Source of the DNA: Phenylobacterium immobile (ATCC 35973)
GTDB taxonomy: Bacteria > Pseudomonadota > Alphaproteobacteria > Caulobacterales > Caulobacteraceae
Assembly: GCF_001375595.1 (NCBI RefSeq)
Contig: NZ_CVJQ01000001.1
Span: 1,674,001-1,738,000 of the forward strand
Length of the DNA stretch: 64,000 nucleotides
Direction of reading: 5' to 3'
Positions 7,276 through 13,604 of the stretch are shown piece by piece. Position 1 is the stretch's first letter; each line of letters opens with the position of its first letter. The position numbers were made by a program, and so were the translations under genes. The notes under the pieces were generated by a model, which was not told the origin of the DNA, ran no database searches, and saw nothing but the letters and a program-made list of their open reading frames with translations.

Positions 7276-7488
7276 ATGACGCTGCAAAACGAAATCATCG
7301 AGATCGAGGGCGCCCTGCGTACAGCGGGCGTGCCGATCGACCAGATCCTCACCCAGGCCGGCATCGACCGCTCCACCTGGACGCGCTGGAAAAATGGCAG
7401 CGTCACCGGCGCCCGGTACGACAGCATGGTGCGGGTGCGAGCGGCGGTTGAGGAAGCCGCTGCTCAGAAGCGCGACGCTGCGGCATGA
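7276..7488 (+). CDS. Cro-like helix-turn-helix protein (70 aa)
   Basis: A 70-residue protein with a central HTH (DQILTQAGIDRSTWTRWKNG). The ATG at 7276 places the operator cluster directly upstream. Its size, position divergent from the repressor, and fold fit a Cro-type regulator that shuts off the repressor promoter. It is the first gene of a short rightward unit that ends at the hairpin at 7750. Confidence 0.75.
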   Translation: MTLQNEIIEIEGALRTAGVPIDQILTQAGIDRSTWTRWKNGSVTGARYDSMVRVRAAVEEAAAQKRDAAA

Positions 7489-7670
7489 GCGACGTCGAAA
7501 CGCGTAAGTTCGCGCTGGCACAGGCCGTTCAGGTTGTCCTTCGGGGCGAGAATGAAACCTGGGAGAAGCGCGCCGCTTGGGCGCTGCTGCTGGCGCTGAA
7601 GTTCGAAGCTTACCTATCGCCGCCGCCTGACGCTCACGCGCAAGGCATTGCAAAGCGGGCGGCAGGTTAA
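7485..7670 (+). CDS. Small hypothetical protein (61 aa)
   Basis: A 61-residue helical protein (MSDVETRKFALAQAV...) whose ATG overlaps the Cro-like stop as ATGA, so it is co-translated with it. No motif recognised. The strong hairpin about 80 bases downstream would end this transcript. Confidence 0.6.
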   Translation: MSDVETRKFALAQAVQVVLRGENETWEKRAAWALLLALKFEAYLSPPPDAHAQGIAKRAAG

Positions 7671-7749
7671 GCCATGGCGCCCGACCCTCACACCCACCCC
7701 CGTCGAGCGGGTGATTGCGCGGCTGACGCCCCCCCAGTCCACGCGCAAA

Positions 7750-7790
7750 AGGCCGGCGCCCAGCTCCCCAGCTGTGGCGTCGGCCTGTTC
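7750..7790 (+). terminator. Strong hairpin terminator after the cro operon
   Basis: The arms 7750-7760 (AGGCCGGCGCC) and 7776-7786 (GGCGTCGGCCT) pair over 11 bases. Inside them CAGCT (7761-7765) pairs with AGCTG (7770-7774) around CCCC. It is followed by GTTCTTC. It would act on rightward transcription and perhaps also the leftward gene at 7803. Confidence 0.7.
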
Positions 7791-7802
7791 TTCGCTGCGG
7801 GC

Positions 7803-7988
7803 TCAGTGGCTCGCCGTCAGTCTCGTCGCGTCGCCCAGCGCCAGACGCGCCAGGCTGCTCTCACTGTCTGCAAGGCGAAGGAGGCCTGCAAGCCCCTCGC
7901 CGTTCTTCATCACGTAGCTTCTCAGTCGGCCAGCCCTGGCCGCGTGCTCGATTGCGATCTCGATCGCCTTAAGTCCCCGGTCCTCCAT
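7803..7988 (-). CDS. Possible small hypothetical protein (61 aa), opposite to its neighbours
   Basis: A 61-residue frame from the ATG at 7988 (MEDRGLKAIEIAIEHAARAG...) with AGGAG about 12 bases upstream. The sequence looks like a helical protein with a sensible charge pattern. It fills most of a 370-base gap between rightward genes and would read toward the hairpin at 7750. A longer version from a TTG at 8039 is less likely. The plus-strand frame over the same bases has low-complexity Arg/Ser/Ala sequence and is not accepted. Confidence 0.4.
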   Translation of the reverse strand: MEDRGLKAIEIAIEHAARAGRLRSYVMKNGEGLAGLLRLADSESSLARLALGDATRLTASH

Positions 7989-8041
7989 CTGTCGTCGTCG
8001 CTCCTGAGCGCCGCTGGCGCCGTCGTTCTGGTGTCCCAACC

Positions 8042-8524
8042 ATGACGATGGAGCTGTCGGATTTCATGCCCCGCGATAGGCAACTTTTCGACCGATCGAT
8101 GGGCGAGCTGCTGGCGCAGTTCGTCCGCAAACGCTGGCCGCGCGATACGGCAAAAACGGTCGCCCGCAAGTGGGGCGTCGATCCGTCCACGGCGACGAAC
8201 CTGATCAAGGGTCACGCCAGCGAGCGGACGATCACCAAGGCGATCCAGGCCGAGGGCTGGCCCCTCATCATGGCGCTCGGCGAGGCCGTCACCGGCCGCT
8301 CCTACGCCGACTTCCTCCAGGACATCATCCATGAAACCGAGCGAGCTCGAGAGCACGCCGCCACCCGTCGCGATACCTTTGTCAGCTTGGAGGCGCGCGC
8401 CTTTGAGTTGGTCGCTCTACTCGCTGGGCCGCTGGCTGAGCCGGCGAGGGGTGACGCTGGATCGAGTTGGTCAGCGGATCATGTGCTGGGCGCTGATCGG
8501 CGCGAGCCGGACGATGCTCGATGA
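8042..8524 (+). CDS. Putative DNA-binding protein of the element (160 aa)
   Basis: A 160-residue protein. Residues 45-75 (TAKTVARKWGVDPSTATNLIKG) form a probable helix-turn-helix, followed by a helical region to about residue 125. The C-terminal 40 residues (ARGDAGSSWSADHVLGADRR...) look less like protein than the alternative frame at 8331, so the end may have been altered by a frameshift. It starts the rightward replication module; its stop overlaps the rusA start as ATGA. Confidence 0.65.
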   Translation: MTMELSDFMPRDRQLFDRSMGELLAQFVRKRWPRDTAKTVARKWGVDPSTATNLIKGHASERTITKAIQAEGWPLIMALGEAVTGRSYADFLQDIIHETERAREHAATRRDTFVSLEARAFELVALLAGPLAEPARGDAGSSWSADHVLGADRREPDDAR

Positions 8525-8528
8525 GTAA
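8331..8528 (+). CDS. Possible overlapping small protein (65 aa)
   Basis: A 65-residue frame that overlaps the end of the 8042 gene out of frame and runs past the rusA start. Its C-terminal 40 residues (WSLYSLGRWLSRRGVTLDRV...) look like a real amphipathic or membrane-associated helix pair, more so than the frame it overlaps. Either it is an overlapping gene or it is the original C-terminus of a neighbouring gene displaced by an indel. Confidence 0.35.
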   Translation: MKPSELESTPPPVAIPLSAWRRAPLSWSLYSLGRWLSRRGVTLDRVGQRIMCWALIGASRTMLDE

Positions 8529-8991
8529 TCCGCTCGCCTTCACGATCCCCGGCAACCCGAGAGGGAAGGGCCGTCCGCGCGCTACTCGGTTCGGCGCGGG
8601 CGTGCGGCTCTACACCGACGCCAAGACGGCTTCTTACGAGGGGCTGGTCGCTCACGCCGCGCACGTCGCCCTCGGAGCCCGCGATCCGCTGGAAGGCGCG
8701 CTCGAGATCAACGTGCTGGTTCGCATCGCGCCGCCGGCGTCTGCGTCCAAGAAGGCCGTCGCATCCATGCTGGCGGGCGAAGTCGCCCCGGCGAAGAAGC
8801 CGGACCTCGACAACATCGTGAAGGCCGTCCTCGACGGCTGCAACGGCGTCGCCTTCAAGGACGACGCGCAGATCTGCTGGATCAACGCCGGCAAGATCTA
8901 CGCCGCAAAGGCTGGCGTCGATGTGACGATCCGCCAAGACGCGCCGTCGCTGTCCGCGACCCTGATGCTCTCCTATGCGAGGGCGGCTTGA
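8521..8991 (+). CDS. rusA: RusA-family Holliday junction resolvase
   Basis: A 156-residue endonuclease that cuts four-way DNA junctions, common in lambdoid and other prophages. The RusA signature is clear: an N-terminal strand with GNPRGKGRPR, then KPDLDNIVKAVLDGCNG and FKDDAQI, which carry the metal-binding aspartates. Length is typical of the family. It sits between a DNA-binding gene and the replication ATPase, with ATGA and TGATG junctions on its two sides. Confidence 0.9.
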   Translation: MSNPLAFTIPGNPRGKGRPRATRFGAGVRLYTDAKTASYEGLVAHAAHVALGARDPLEGALEINVLVRIAPPASASKKAVASMLAGEVAPAKKPDLDNIVKAVLDGCNGVAFKDDAQICWINAGKIYAAKAGVDVTIRQDAPSLSATLMLSYARAA

Positions 8992-9269
8992 TGGGCGCGC
9001 TTCTGAAGGCCCTGAGCGGCACGTCGTCGTACGGCGCGAAGAAGGCCGACCTTTGGGCCGACCTGAAAGACCGCGTCGACGGCGCGATCCTGCCCGCCGA
9101 CCTCGACGAGTTCGAACGCTGGCTTGACGCCAGGCCGCTCGACTACCCGGCCGCATATCGCGAGCCGCTGGACGAATTGATCGCGGTGCGCCGGCTGGAG
9201 CTCGCGGAGGAGGATGGGCAAGACGACCTTCAGCTTCCAGATCGCTATCGCCTACGGCCTCGACCTTGA
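8991..9269 (+). CDS. Hypothetical protein, probably with altered C-terminus (92 aa)
   Basis: A 92-residue frame (MGALLKALSGTSSYGAKKADLW...) whose ATG overlaps the rusA stop as TGATG. Up to about residue 75 (LIAVRRLELAEED) it reads as a normal helical phage protein. After that it runs into the Walker A region of the following ATPase in another frame (DLQLPDRYRLRPRP), so the C-terminus is probably an artefact of the junction described for the ATPase. Function unknown. Confidence 0.5.
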   Translation: MGALLKALSGTSSYGAKKADLWADLKDRVDGAILPADLDEFERWLDARPLDYPAAYREPLDELIAVRRLELAEEDGQDDLQLPDRYRLRPRP

Positions 9270-10302
9270 GTTCGGGCCGTGGAAGCCCGTCCCCGGCGGC
9301 GGCGGCAAGGCCTGGCTGTTCAATGGCGAAGAGCCGCGCGACGAGCTGAGCCGGCGTTACCTGGCGGCCTGCATTGAGATGGGCGTGGGTGAGGCCGAGG
9401 CGGCCCGCCGCGTAGCCTACAACTCAGGCCTAGACGAGCGGCTGACCCTGGTGCGGATCGATGCGCGCAGCGGTGAAATTCAGCGCTCGCCTGACGTCGA
9501 CCTGATCAAGCGCCGCATCGTCGAAGGCGGCTTCACGCTCTTCATCGTTGACCCGCTCATCGAGATCCATGGCGTGAAGGAAGACACCGAGGGCTTCCAC
9601 GCGGTCGGTGCGGTCCTTCGCGAGATCGCCAACGATTGCAATTGCGCGGTCCTGTTCCTCCACCACACGCCCAAGGCCGCCAACTCCGACACAGCCGCCG
9701 GCGACATGAACGCCATGCGCGGCGGCGGGCCGATCATCGGCGTCGCCCGGTTTATCGCGACCATGTTCAGCATGACGTCGAAGGACGCCCAGGACTACGG
9801 CATCCCCGCCCGTGAGCGGGTCCGCTACGTCCGGTTCGACGACGCCAAAGCGAACATGGGCCTGATGTCGGCAGAGCCCCACTGGTGGCAGAAGCTCGGC
9901 GTCAACATCGACAACGCCGACAAGGTGCGGCCGGCCGATAACATCGGCGTCCTGCGCTACTCGCCGCTCCGTCAGGAAGACGAGGGCTCGAGCATTCAGC
10001 AGACCATGAAGGCGGCGAGCGAGCGGGAAATCCGACTCGACAAGATCGCCGCTGAGCTGGTCCGCGTCTGCCTCCTGAACGGCCACACGACGCCAGAAAA
10101 GGCCGGCGCGCTCGACGCCGTTGCGCGCGGCCTCGACCCCGTGAAGACCGGCTTCAAGGTCAACAAGACCAAGGATCTGATCGTCGGCGAGATGGGCCTG
10201 GTGCGCCGTTCTGGCGACCATCTGGTCATCATTTCCACGGTCGATCGTGGCTCTTTGACGGTCCGCCGGGTGCATGCGGAGGCCGTCTCCGATGCGTCCT
10301 GA
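9214..10302 (+). CDS. RepA-like AAA ATPase, N-terminally truncated at Walker A
   Basis: A 362-residue RecA-fold ATPase of the plasmid RepA / AAA_25 type, probably the replicative helicase or helicase loader of the element. The frame starts MGKTTFSFQIA, exactly at the end of a Walker A motif. The residues upstream in frame are SSRRR, so the first glycine of GxxxxGKT and everything before it are missing. Walker B is FTLFIVDP and a sensor-like LFLHHTPKA follows. The purine-rich GGAGGAGG touches the ATG with no spacing, arguing against a natural start. I infer a deletion that fused the end of the preceding gene to the middle of this one. The likely origin repeats follow directly. Confidence 0.75.
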   Translation: MGKTTFSFQIAIAYGLDLEFGPWKPVPGGGGKAWLFNGEEPRDELSRRYLAACIEMGVGEAEAARRVAYNSGLDERLTLVRIDARSGEIQRSPDVDLIKRRIVEGGFTLFIVDPLIEIHGVKEDTEGFHAVGAVLREIANDCNCAVLFLHHTPKAANSDTAAGDMNAMRGGGPIIGVARFIATMFSMTSKDAQDYGIPARERVRYVRFDDAKANMGLMSAEPHWWQKLGVNIDNADKVRPADNIGVLRYSPLRQEDEGSSIQQTMKAASEREIRLDKIAAELVRVCLLNGHTTPEKAGALDAVARGLDPVKTGFKVNKTKDLIVGEMGLVRRSGDHLVIISTVDRGSLTVRRVHAEAVSDAS

Positions 10303-10310
10303 AAACCCCA

Positions 10311-10513
10311 CTTCCATGACTTCCACGACTTCCACGGGGCTCTATGGAAGTGGTGGAAGTGCAACAGGTTCAATGGGTTACGCGGAATTTTCGGCCCACT
10401 TCCACGACTTCCACGGGATGTTCGTGGAAGTGGCTTCGCAAGTCGTTGAAAACAAAGGACTTCCAGACTTCCACGACTTCCACCCCTTACAGGGGCAAGC
10501 CGCGCCGTGGAAG
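10311..10513. repeat. Cluster of 12 CTTCCAC-type repeats, candidate replication origin
   Basis: The heptamer CTTCCAC (9-base unit CTTCCACGA) occurs forward at 10311, 10320, 10329, 10399, 10408, 10460, 10468 and 10477, three of them with one changed last base or shortened spacing. It occurs inverted at 10344, 10353, 10424 and 10507. Most neighbouring copies are exactly 9 bases apart. The cluster fills the gap between the ATPase gene and the gene at 10563, the place where iterons of an origin would be expected. Confidence 0.7.
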
Positions 10514-10562
10514 TCGGCGGTCATGCCCCCGAGGGCCGACCAAAAATCAAAGGGAGGCGACC

Positions 10563-11126
10563 ATGCCATCACCCACTGACGCCGGTGAACTGCAGGCGCT
10601 GTTCGATGGCGTCGAAGCTGCCCGCAAGGAAGCGACGACGATCTGGGGAGCCGAGCGTCTCCCGATGATCGTGGGCGACGACTGGCGTGTGGCCTTGCGT
10701 CAGCAACAGGCCATGTTCAGCGAGGCTCACCGGATCGCGTGGGAAACCGAGCGGCTGACGGCCGATCAGATCCAGGCGGTGCGCGATCGGGCGGCCGGCC
10801 TGATCCGCGGCTGGAACAAGCTCAGCGCCGTCGCCGCCGAACAGGGACACCGCCCGCTCTCGCCGACGATCTTGGCGGAATGGCTGCTGCCTAGCGGTCA
10901 GGTCGCCGTGCTGGTCCGCACGACGGACGAGGCGACGCAGCTGGTCGCCGATGGCCGAAACCGCAGCGTCTACACGCTCGACGAGATTGGCTACCTGATC
11001 GGCTCCTTCGTTCCGGAGAGCCTGGCGCTCGCGAAGGTCCATTTCCCCGGCGCCACGTTCAAAGCCTCCTCGACCCTCGAGACGTCGTCCGAGTGGCTGA
11101 AGGACGGCGATCCGATCCCGTTCTGA
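10563..11126 (+). CDS. Hypothetical protein (187 aa)
   Basis: A 187-residue protein. I chose the ATG at 10563 (MPSPTDAGELQALFDG), with AGGGAGG upstream, because the longer frame runs through the repeat cluster. It is helical to about residue 95 and alpha-beta after that. No motif recognised. It follows the putative origin in the replication module, so a replication or DNA-metabolism role is possible. Confidence 0.65.
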   Translation: MPSPTDAGELQALFDGVEAARKEATTIWGAERLPMIVGDDWRVALRQQQAMFSEAHRIAWETERLTADQIQAVRDRAAGLIRGWNKLSAVAAEQGHRPLSPTILAEWLLPSGQVAVLVRTTDEATQLVADGRNRSVYTLDEIGYLIGSFVPESLALAKVHFPGATFKASSTLETSSEWLKDGDPIPF

Positions 11127-11136
11127 GGAGGCTGCG

Positions 11137-11508
11137 ATGGCTCGCCCATGGACCACCCACGAGAAGAACCAGCTGGTCGAAATGGACAAGATCGGCCTGC
11201 CTTACCACGACATCGCGCGGGTGCTGTTCCGCTCGGTTCTGGCCGTCGAGAGCCAGGCCACGCTGTGCCGTCGCGAGCTGGATTACGAGTCGGTCCGGCG
11301 GCCCGGCGCGAACTATCGCTACGACCGCGTTCCGGCGCCGACTGAGGTCGTCTACGCAGCGCCCGAAGCGCACTCCCCCGAGGCCGTCATCGCCCGCTGC
11401 ACCCGCGATGGCCGCGTCCTCTGGCAGCACGTCGCTCAGCAGCTCGGCGGCTCTATCGACACTGTCAGGTCAAGGTACGACGCCAGCTATCGCAGGGAGG
11501 CCGCATGA
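11137..11508 (+). CDS. Hypothetical protein with helix-turn-helix-like ends (123 aa)
   Basis: A 123-residue protein. The N-terminus (WTTHEKNQLVEMDKIGLPYH) resembles the SANT/Myb-like or GcrA-like helices of DNA-binding proteins, and a second similar unit is near the C-terminus (VLWQHVAQQLGGSIDTVRSR). The middle is Pro/Ala-rich linker. It has AGGAGG before the ATG and overlaps the next start as ATGA. It is probably a regulator of the element's later genes, but this is inference. Confidence 0.6.
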   Translation: MARPWTTHEKNQLVEMDKIGLPYHDIARVLFRSVLAVESQATLCRRELDYESVRRPGANYRYDRVPAPTEVVYAAPEAHSPEAVIARCTRDGRVLWQHVAQQLGGSIDTVRSRYDASYRREAA

Positions 11509-12086
11509 GCCAGTGGTACGCGCCATCGATTGAACTCCTGCACGAGCGCCTGGCCTACAACCCGGAGACCGGGGATTTGACGTGGCGCGTGTGGCGAAGC
11601 CCCAACGCACCGGCGGGCCACATCGCGGGCGCGGTCACCGGCAGCTATCGTCATGTCAGTTGGGGCACTGGCTGTCGGCTGAAGGCGCACCGCGTCGCTT
11701 GGGCGCTGCATCACGGGCGATGGCCGAAATGTCATATCGACCACATTGACGGCGACGGCTTGAACAACCGGATCGCCAATCTGCGAGAGGTCACGCAGGG
11801 CGAGAACATGCGGAATGCGCGCCAGAGGGTGGGCGCAAGCGGCGCTCGCGGGGTCCACAGGCATGGACAGAAGTGGCGCGCCAAAATCCAAATTGGCCGC
11901 CGCCAGATCCTGCTGGGTTCGTTCGAAACCATCGAGGAGGCGAAGGCGGCCTACCGAGCCGGCGAGCGCAAGTACCACGGCGAGTATGCTTATGGTGAAA
12001 GTAGACCTCGATCTCTTCACCGATCCCTGTGGCGTGCCAGCCAGCGGGCAGGGCCTGGGCGTCGACGCCGCCAGTCAGCTTCTTGA
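11505..12086 (+). CDS. HNH endonuclease with AP2-like DNA-binding domain, chimeric C-terminus
   Basis: A free-standing homing-type endonuclease of 193 residues. The HNH core (HRVAWALHHG, then HIDHIDGDGLNNRIANLREV) is at about residues 65-100. An AP2-like domain follows (SGARGVHRHGQKWRAKIQIG... LGSFETIEEAKAAY) at about 110-155. Homologues normally end shortly after the motif KYHGEYA. Here the frame continues about 30 Arg/Ser-rich residues through bases that are the complement of a lipoprotein gene, so the 3' end was joined to other DNA at about 11985-12000. Confidence 0.8.
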   Translation: MSQWYAPSIELLHERLAYNPETGDLTWRVWRSPNAPAGHIAGAVTGSYRHVSWGTGCRLKAHRVAWALHHGRWPKCHIDHIDGDGLNNRIANLREVTQGENMRNARQRVGASGARGVHRHGQKWRAKIQIGRRQILLGSFETIEEAKAAYRAGERKYHGEYAYGESRPRSLHRSLWRASQRAGPGRRRRQSAS

Positions 12087-12186
12087 TCTTCACACCAGCT
12101 TCGCCCGGTTGGACCGTCTGGCCGCAGGCGGCGAGTGAGAGAGCGGCGACCGCGATGGCCGCCGTGAGCGCGATGCGCTTAGTCAT
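11998..12186 (-). pseudogene. Truncated band-7-like phage lipoprotein
   Basis: Reading left from the ATG at 12186 gives a lipoprotein signal (ALSLAACGQ, Cys at residue 21) followed by QPGEAGVKIKKLTGG and LPAGWHATGIGEEIEVYF, the start of a prohibitin/SPFH-like protein found in phages and jumbo elements. After residue 63 the frame enters the antisense of the HNH gene and becomes nonsense. Normal relatives are several times longer. The gene was therefore cut by the recombination that placed the HNH gene here. Confidence 0.65.
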
Positions 12187-12427
12187 GGATGGTTTCGTCC
12201 TTCTCGATGATGAAGTGCTTGGCCACGTCCTTCACGAGGACCATGGCGAACCAGGCGAGCCCCAGGACGCCGAGCGCCGCAGCGCCCACAGCCCCAAGCA
12301 GACCAAGCTCAGAGCCTGAGCCCCAGAGCGTGTTCACGACGCCGCGGAAGAGGACCGCCACGGCTGCGATGAAGAGGATTGTGTAGGAGACCGCCTTTGC
12401 GGCTCCGAAGAGGTGCGTGCTGCTCAT
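12179..12427 (-). CDS. Small membrane protein (82 aa)
   Basis: An 82-residue protein from the ATG at 12427 (MSSTHLFGAAKAVSYT). It has two hydrophobic segments, about residues 13-32 and 43-65, and a charged C-terminus (HFIIEKDETIHD). It overlaps the truncated lipoprotein start and would be transcribed with it. It is divergent from the ribbon-helix-helix gene, with the repeat array between them. Function unknown. Confidence 0.6.
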   Translation of the reverse strand: MSSTHLFGAAKAVSYTILFIAAVAVLFRGVVNTLWGSGSELGLLGAVGAAALGVLGLAWFAMVLVKDVAKHFIIEKDETIHD

Positions 12428-12447
12428 GGCGTCTCCGCTGTTGCGCG

Positions 12448-12538
12448 TAAGCGATAGCGGATATATACCTAAGCGATAGCGGTTACGCAATAAGCGATAG
12501 CGGAAATAGTGCCGAAGTTGACGGAAAAAGCGATAGCG
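12448..12538. repeat. Four AAGCGATAGCG direct repeats, probable operator of the RHH regulator
   Basis: TAAGCGATAGCGG is present at 12448-12460, 12470-12482 and 12491-12503, and AAGCGATAGCG again at 12528-12538 inside the downstream gene. Spacing of the first three is 22 and 21 bases, two helical turns. Each copy contains two AGCG units six bases apart, a format bound by ribbon-helix-helix dimers. The array covers the divergent promoter region between the membrane-protein gene and the RHH gene. Confidence 0.75.
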
Positions 12539-12706
12539 CCTAGCGCCCCTCGGATGGGCCGGCCTTCGCTTGGAATCATCAGCACGACTGTGCGACTGCC
12601 GGGTGCGATCCTGGCTCGCATCGACGCGCTACTCGGCCCGAACCGGCGCGCTCAGTTCATCCGTGAAGCTGTCGAGCGCGAGCTAGAGCGACGCGAAAAG
12701 CCCTAG
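12509..12706 (+). CDS. Ribbon-helix-helix (CopG/ParD-like) regulator
   Basis: A 65-residue protein starting at a GTG. Residues 25-62 form an RHH domain: strand ISTTVRLPG, helix AILARIDALLG, then RRAQFIREAVERELE. The first 20 residues are a flexible basic arm. The promoter region carries the direct repeats above, and one copy falls inside codons 7-10, so autoregulation is likely. No toxin gene is adjacent in the same direction, which argues against a plain toxin-antitoxin pair. Confidence 0.75.
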   Translation: MPKLTEKAIAPSAPRMGRPSLGIISTTVRLPGAILARIDALLGPNRRAQFIREAVERELERREKP

Positions 12707-13062
12707 CGATCCATCCCGTCATCGACATACGGCGCCAGCTTCCCGGCCCCGATCAGCGCGTCTCGCATCACCATCTGGGCGAAGGCATCGAAGTCCCGCG
12801 GTGCATCCGGAACCTCAGCCTGCAACGCCAGAAGCGCCGCCTTCACGTCGGCCGGCCACTGCCGGTCAGGTATGCGCGCGATTCCCACGGCTACCGCGCG
12901 GGCTTGCTCCCTGGTCAGGCCTTCCGAGTGGTTCTTGTTCGGATCCCAAGGCCGCTGATGATGGACGTGCACAACCGGGAAGCCGTCCGCCGTCTCGACC
13001 CGGAATATGTAGTTCGGCTCGTCGGGCTTCACCGACCACGGCGCGGTCAGGCGATCAGGCAT
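12703..13062 (-). CDS. Hypothetical protein (119 aa)
   Basis: A 119-residue protein (MPDRLTAPWSVKPDEPNYIFRV). It has a beta-rich N-terminal half with HVHHQRPWDPNKNH and a helical C-terminal half (LTREQARAVAVGIARIPD). Its stop overlaps the stop of the convergent RHH gene at CTAG. It overlaps the upstream small gene by 8 bases. No family recognised. Confidence 0.6.
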   Translation of the reverse strand: MPDRLTAPWSVKPDEPNYIFRVETADGFPVVHVHHQRPWDPNKNHSEGLTREQARAVAVGIARIPDRQWPADVKAALLALQAEVPDAPRDFDAFAQMVMRDALIGAGKLAPYVDDGMDR

Positions 13063-13207
13063 CGTCGGGTCTCAGCGGCAAGGCCTCGCGTCTGCGCTCC
13101 TCAAGCTCGCGCTCGTAGAACGTCACCTCATCGCTGCCAGGCCGTAGGTAGCCGTAGAGCGTGCGGGGAGGGATGGGGCGGTCGGGGTTTTCGTTGGCGG
13201 CGGTCAT
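13055..13207 (-). CDS. Small hypothetical protein (50 aa)
   Basis: A 50-residue protein from the ATG at 13207 (MTAANENPDRPIPPRTLYGYLRPG), rich in Pro at the start and charged at the end. Its stop overlaps the next start by 8 bases, suggesting translational coupling. The longer frame to 13294 crosses a hairpin and is less likely. Function unknown. Confidence 0.45.
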   Translation of the reverse strand: MTAANENPDRPIPPRTLYGYLRPGSDEVTFYERELEERRREALPLRPDDA

Positions 13208-13309
13208 GCCGGATTGAAAGCACGGGCCGCCGATGTTCTCAAGATGTTCCGGGTTGGCAGGCGACCGCTTTAGGCGGCAGCGTCCAGCCTTCAAAAGCTG
13301 GAGAACCCC

Positions 13310-13495
13310 ATGACAACCCTAGTGACATGCCCGAAGTGCGAGGCCGTCTATCGCCGTCGCGAGGTGAAGGCGATGAATCGCGATCGCGACACTTTTGAGT
13401 GCTGCGGCGTGGTTCTTGAGAGCTGGAACTCGTCCCGATTTCCTATGTTCGAGTTGGTGACGCCGGGCACGAAGCCGTACATTCCTGAGGCCTGA
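13310..13495 (+). CDS. Small zinc-ribbon-like protein (61 aa)
   Basis: A 61-residue protein with CPKC at residues 7-10 and Cys-Cys at about 31-32, a possible four-cysteine zinc site of the rubredoxin or zinc-ribbon kind. It is the last gene of the element before the tRNA-Thr fragment. A GGAGAACCCC stretch precedes the ATG. Function unknown. Confidence 0.55.
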   Translation: MTTLVTCPKCEAVYRRREVKAMNRDRDTFECCGVVLESWNSSRFPMFELVTPGTKPYIPEA

Positions 13496-13604
13496 ATCGC
13501 AGCCGAAATCCTTTACACAGGAGGGGCTAAGTATTTGATATATGGTGGCCATCAGGTGTTGTGTTTTACAGCGATGTCGCTGATTTCGTTCAGCAACGAT
13601 CCGA

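Noticed and set aside
7674..8045. A 123-codon plus-strand frame after the cro operon
   Set aside because: It crosses the strong hairpin at 7750-7786 and its sequence is low-complexity Ala/Arg/Ser. The minus-strand frame is more convincing.
10274..10579. A plus-strand frame of His/Phe/Asp repeats over the CTTCCAC cluster
   Set aside because: The protein repeats simply mirror the DNA repeats, copies also occur in the inverted direction, and the frame starts inside the ATPase gene.
12509..13062. A toxin-antitoxin pair of the RHH gene and its neighbour
   Set aside because: The neighbour at 12703 is on the opposite strand and has no toxin motif; a standard pair would be co-directional.
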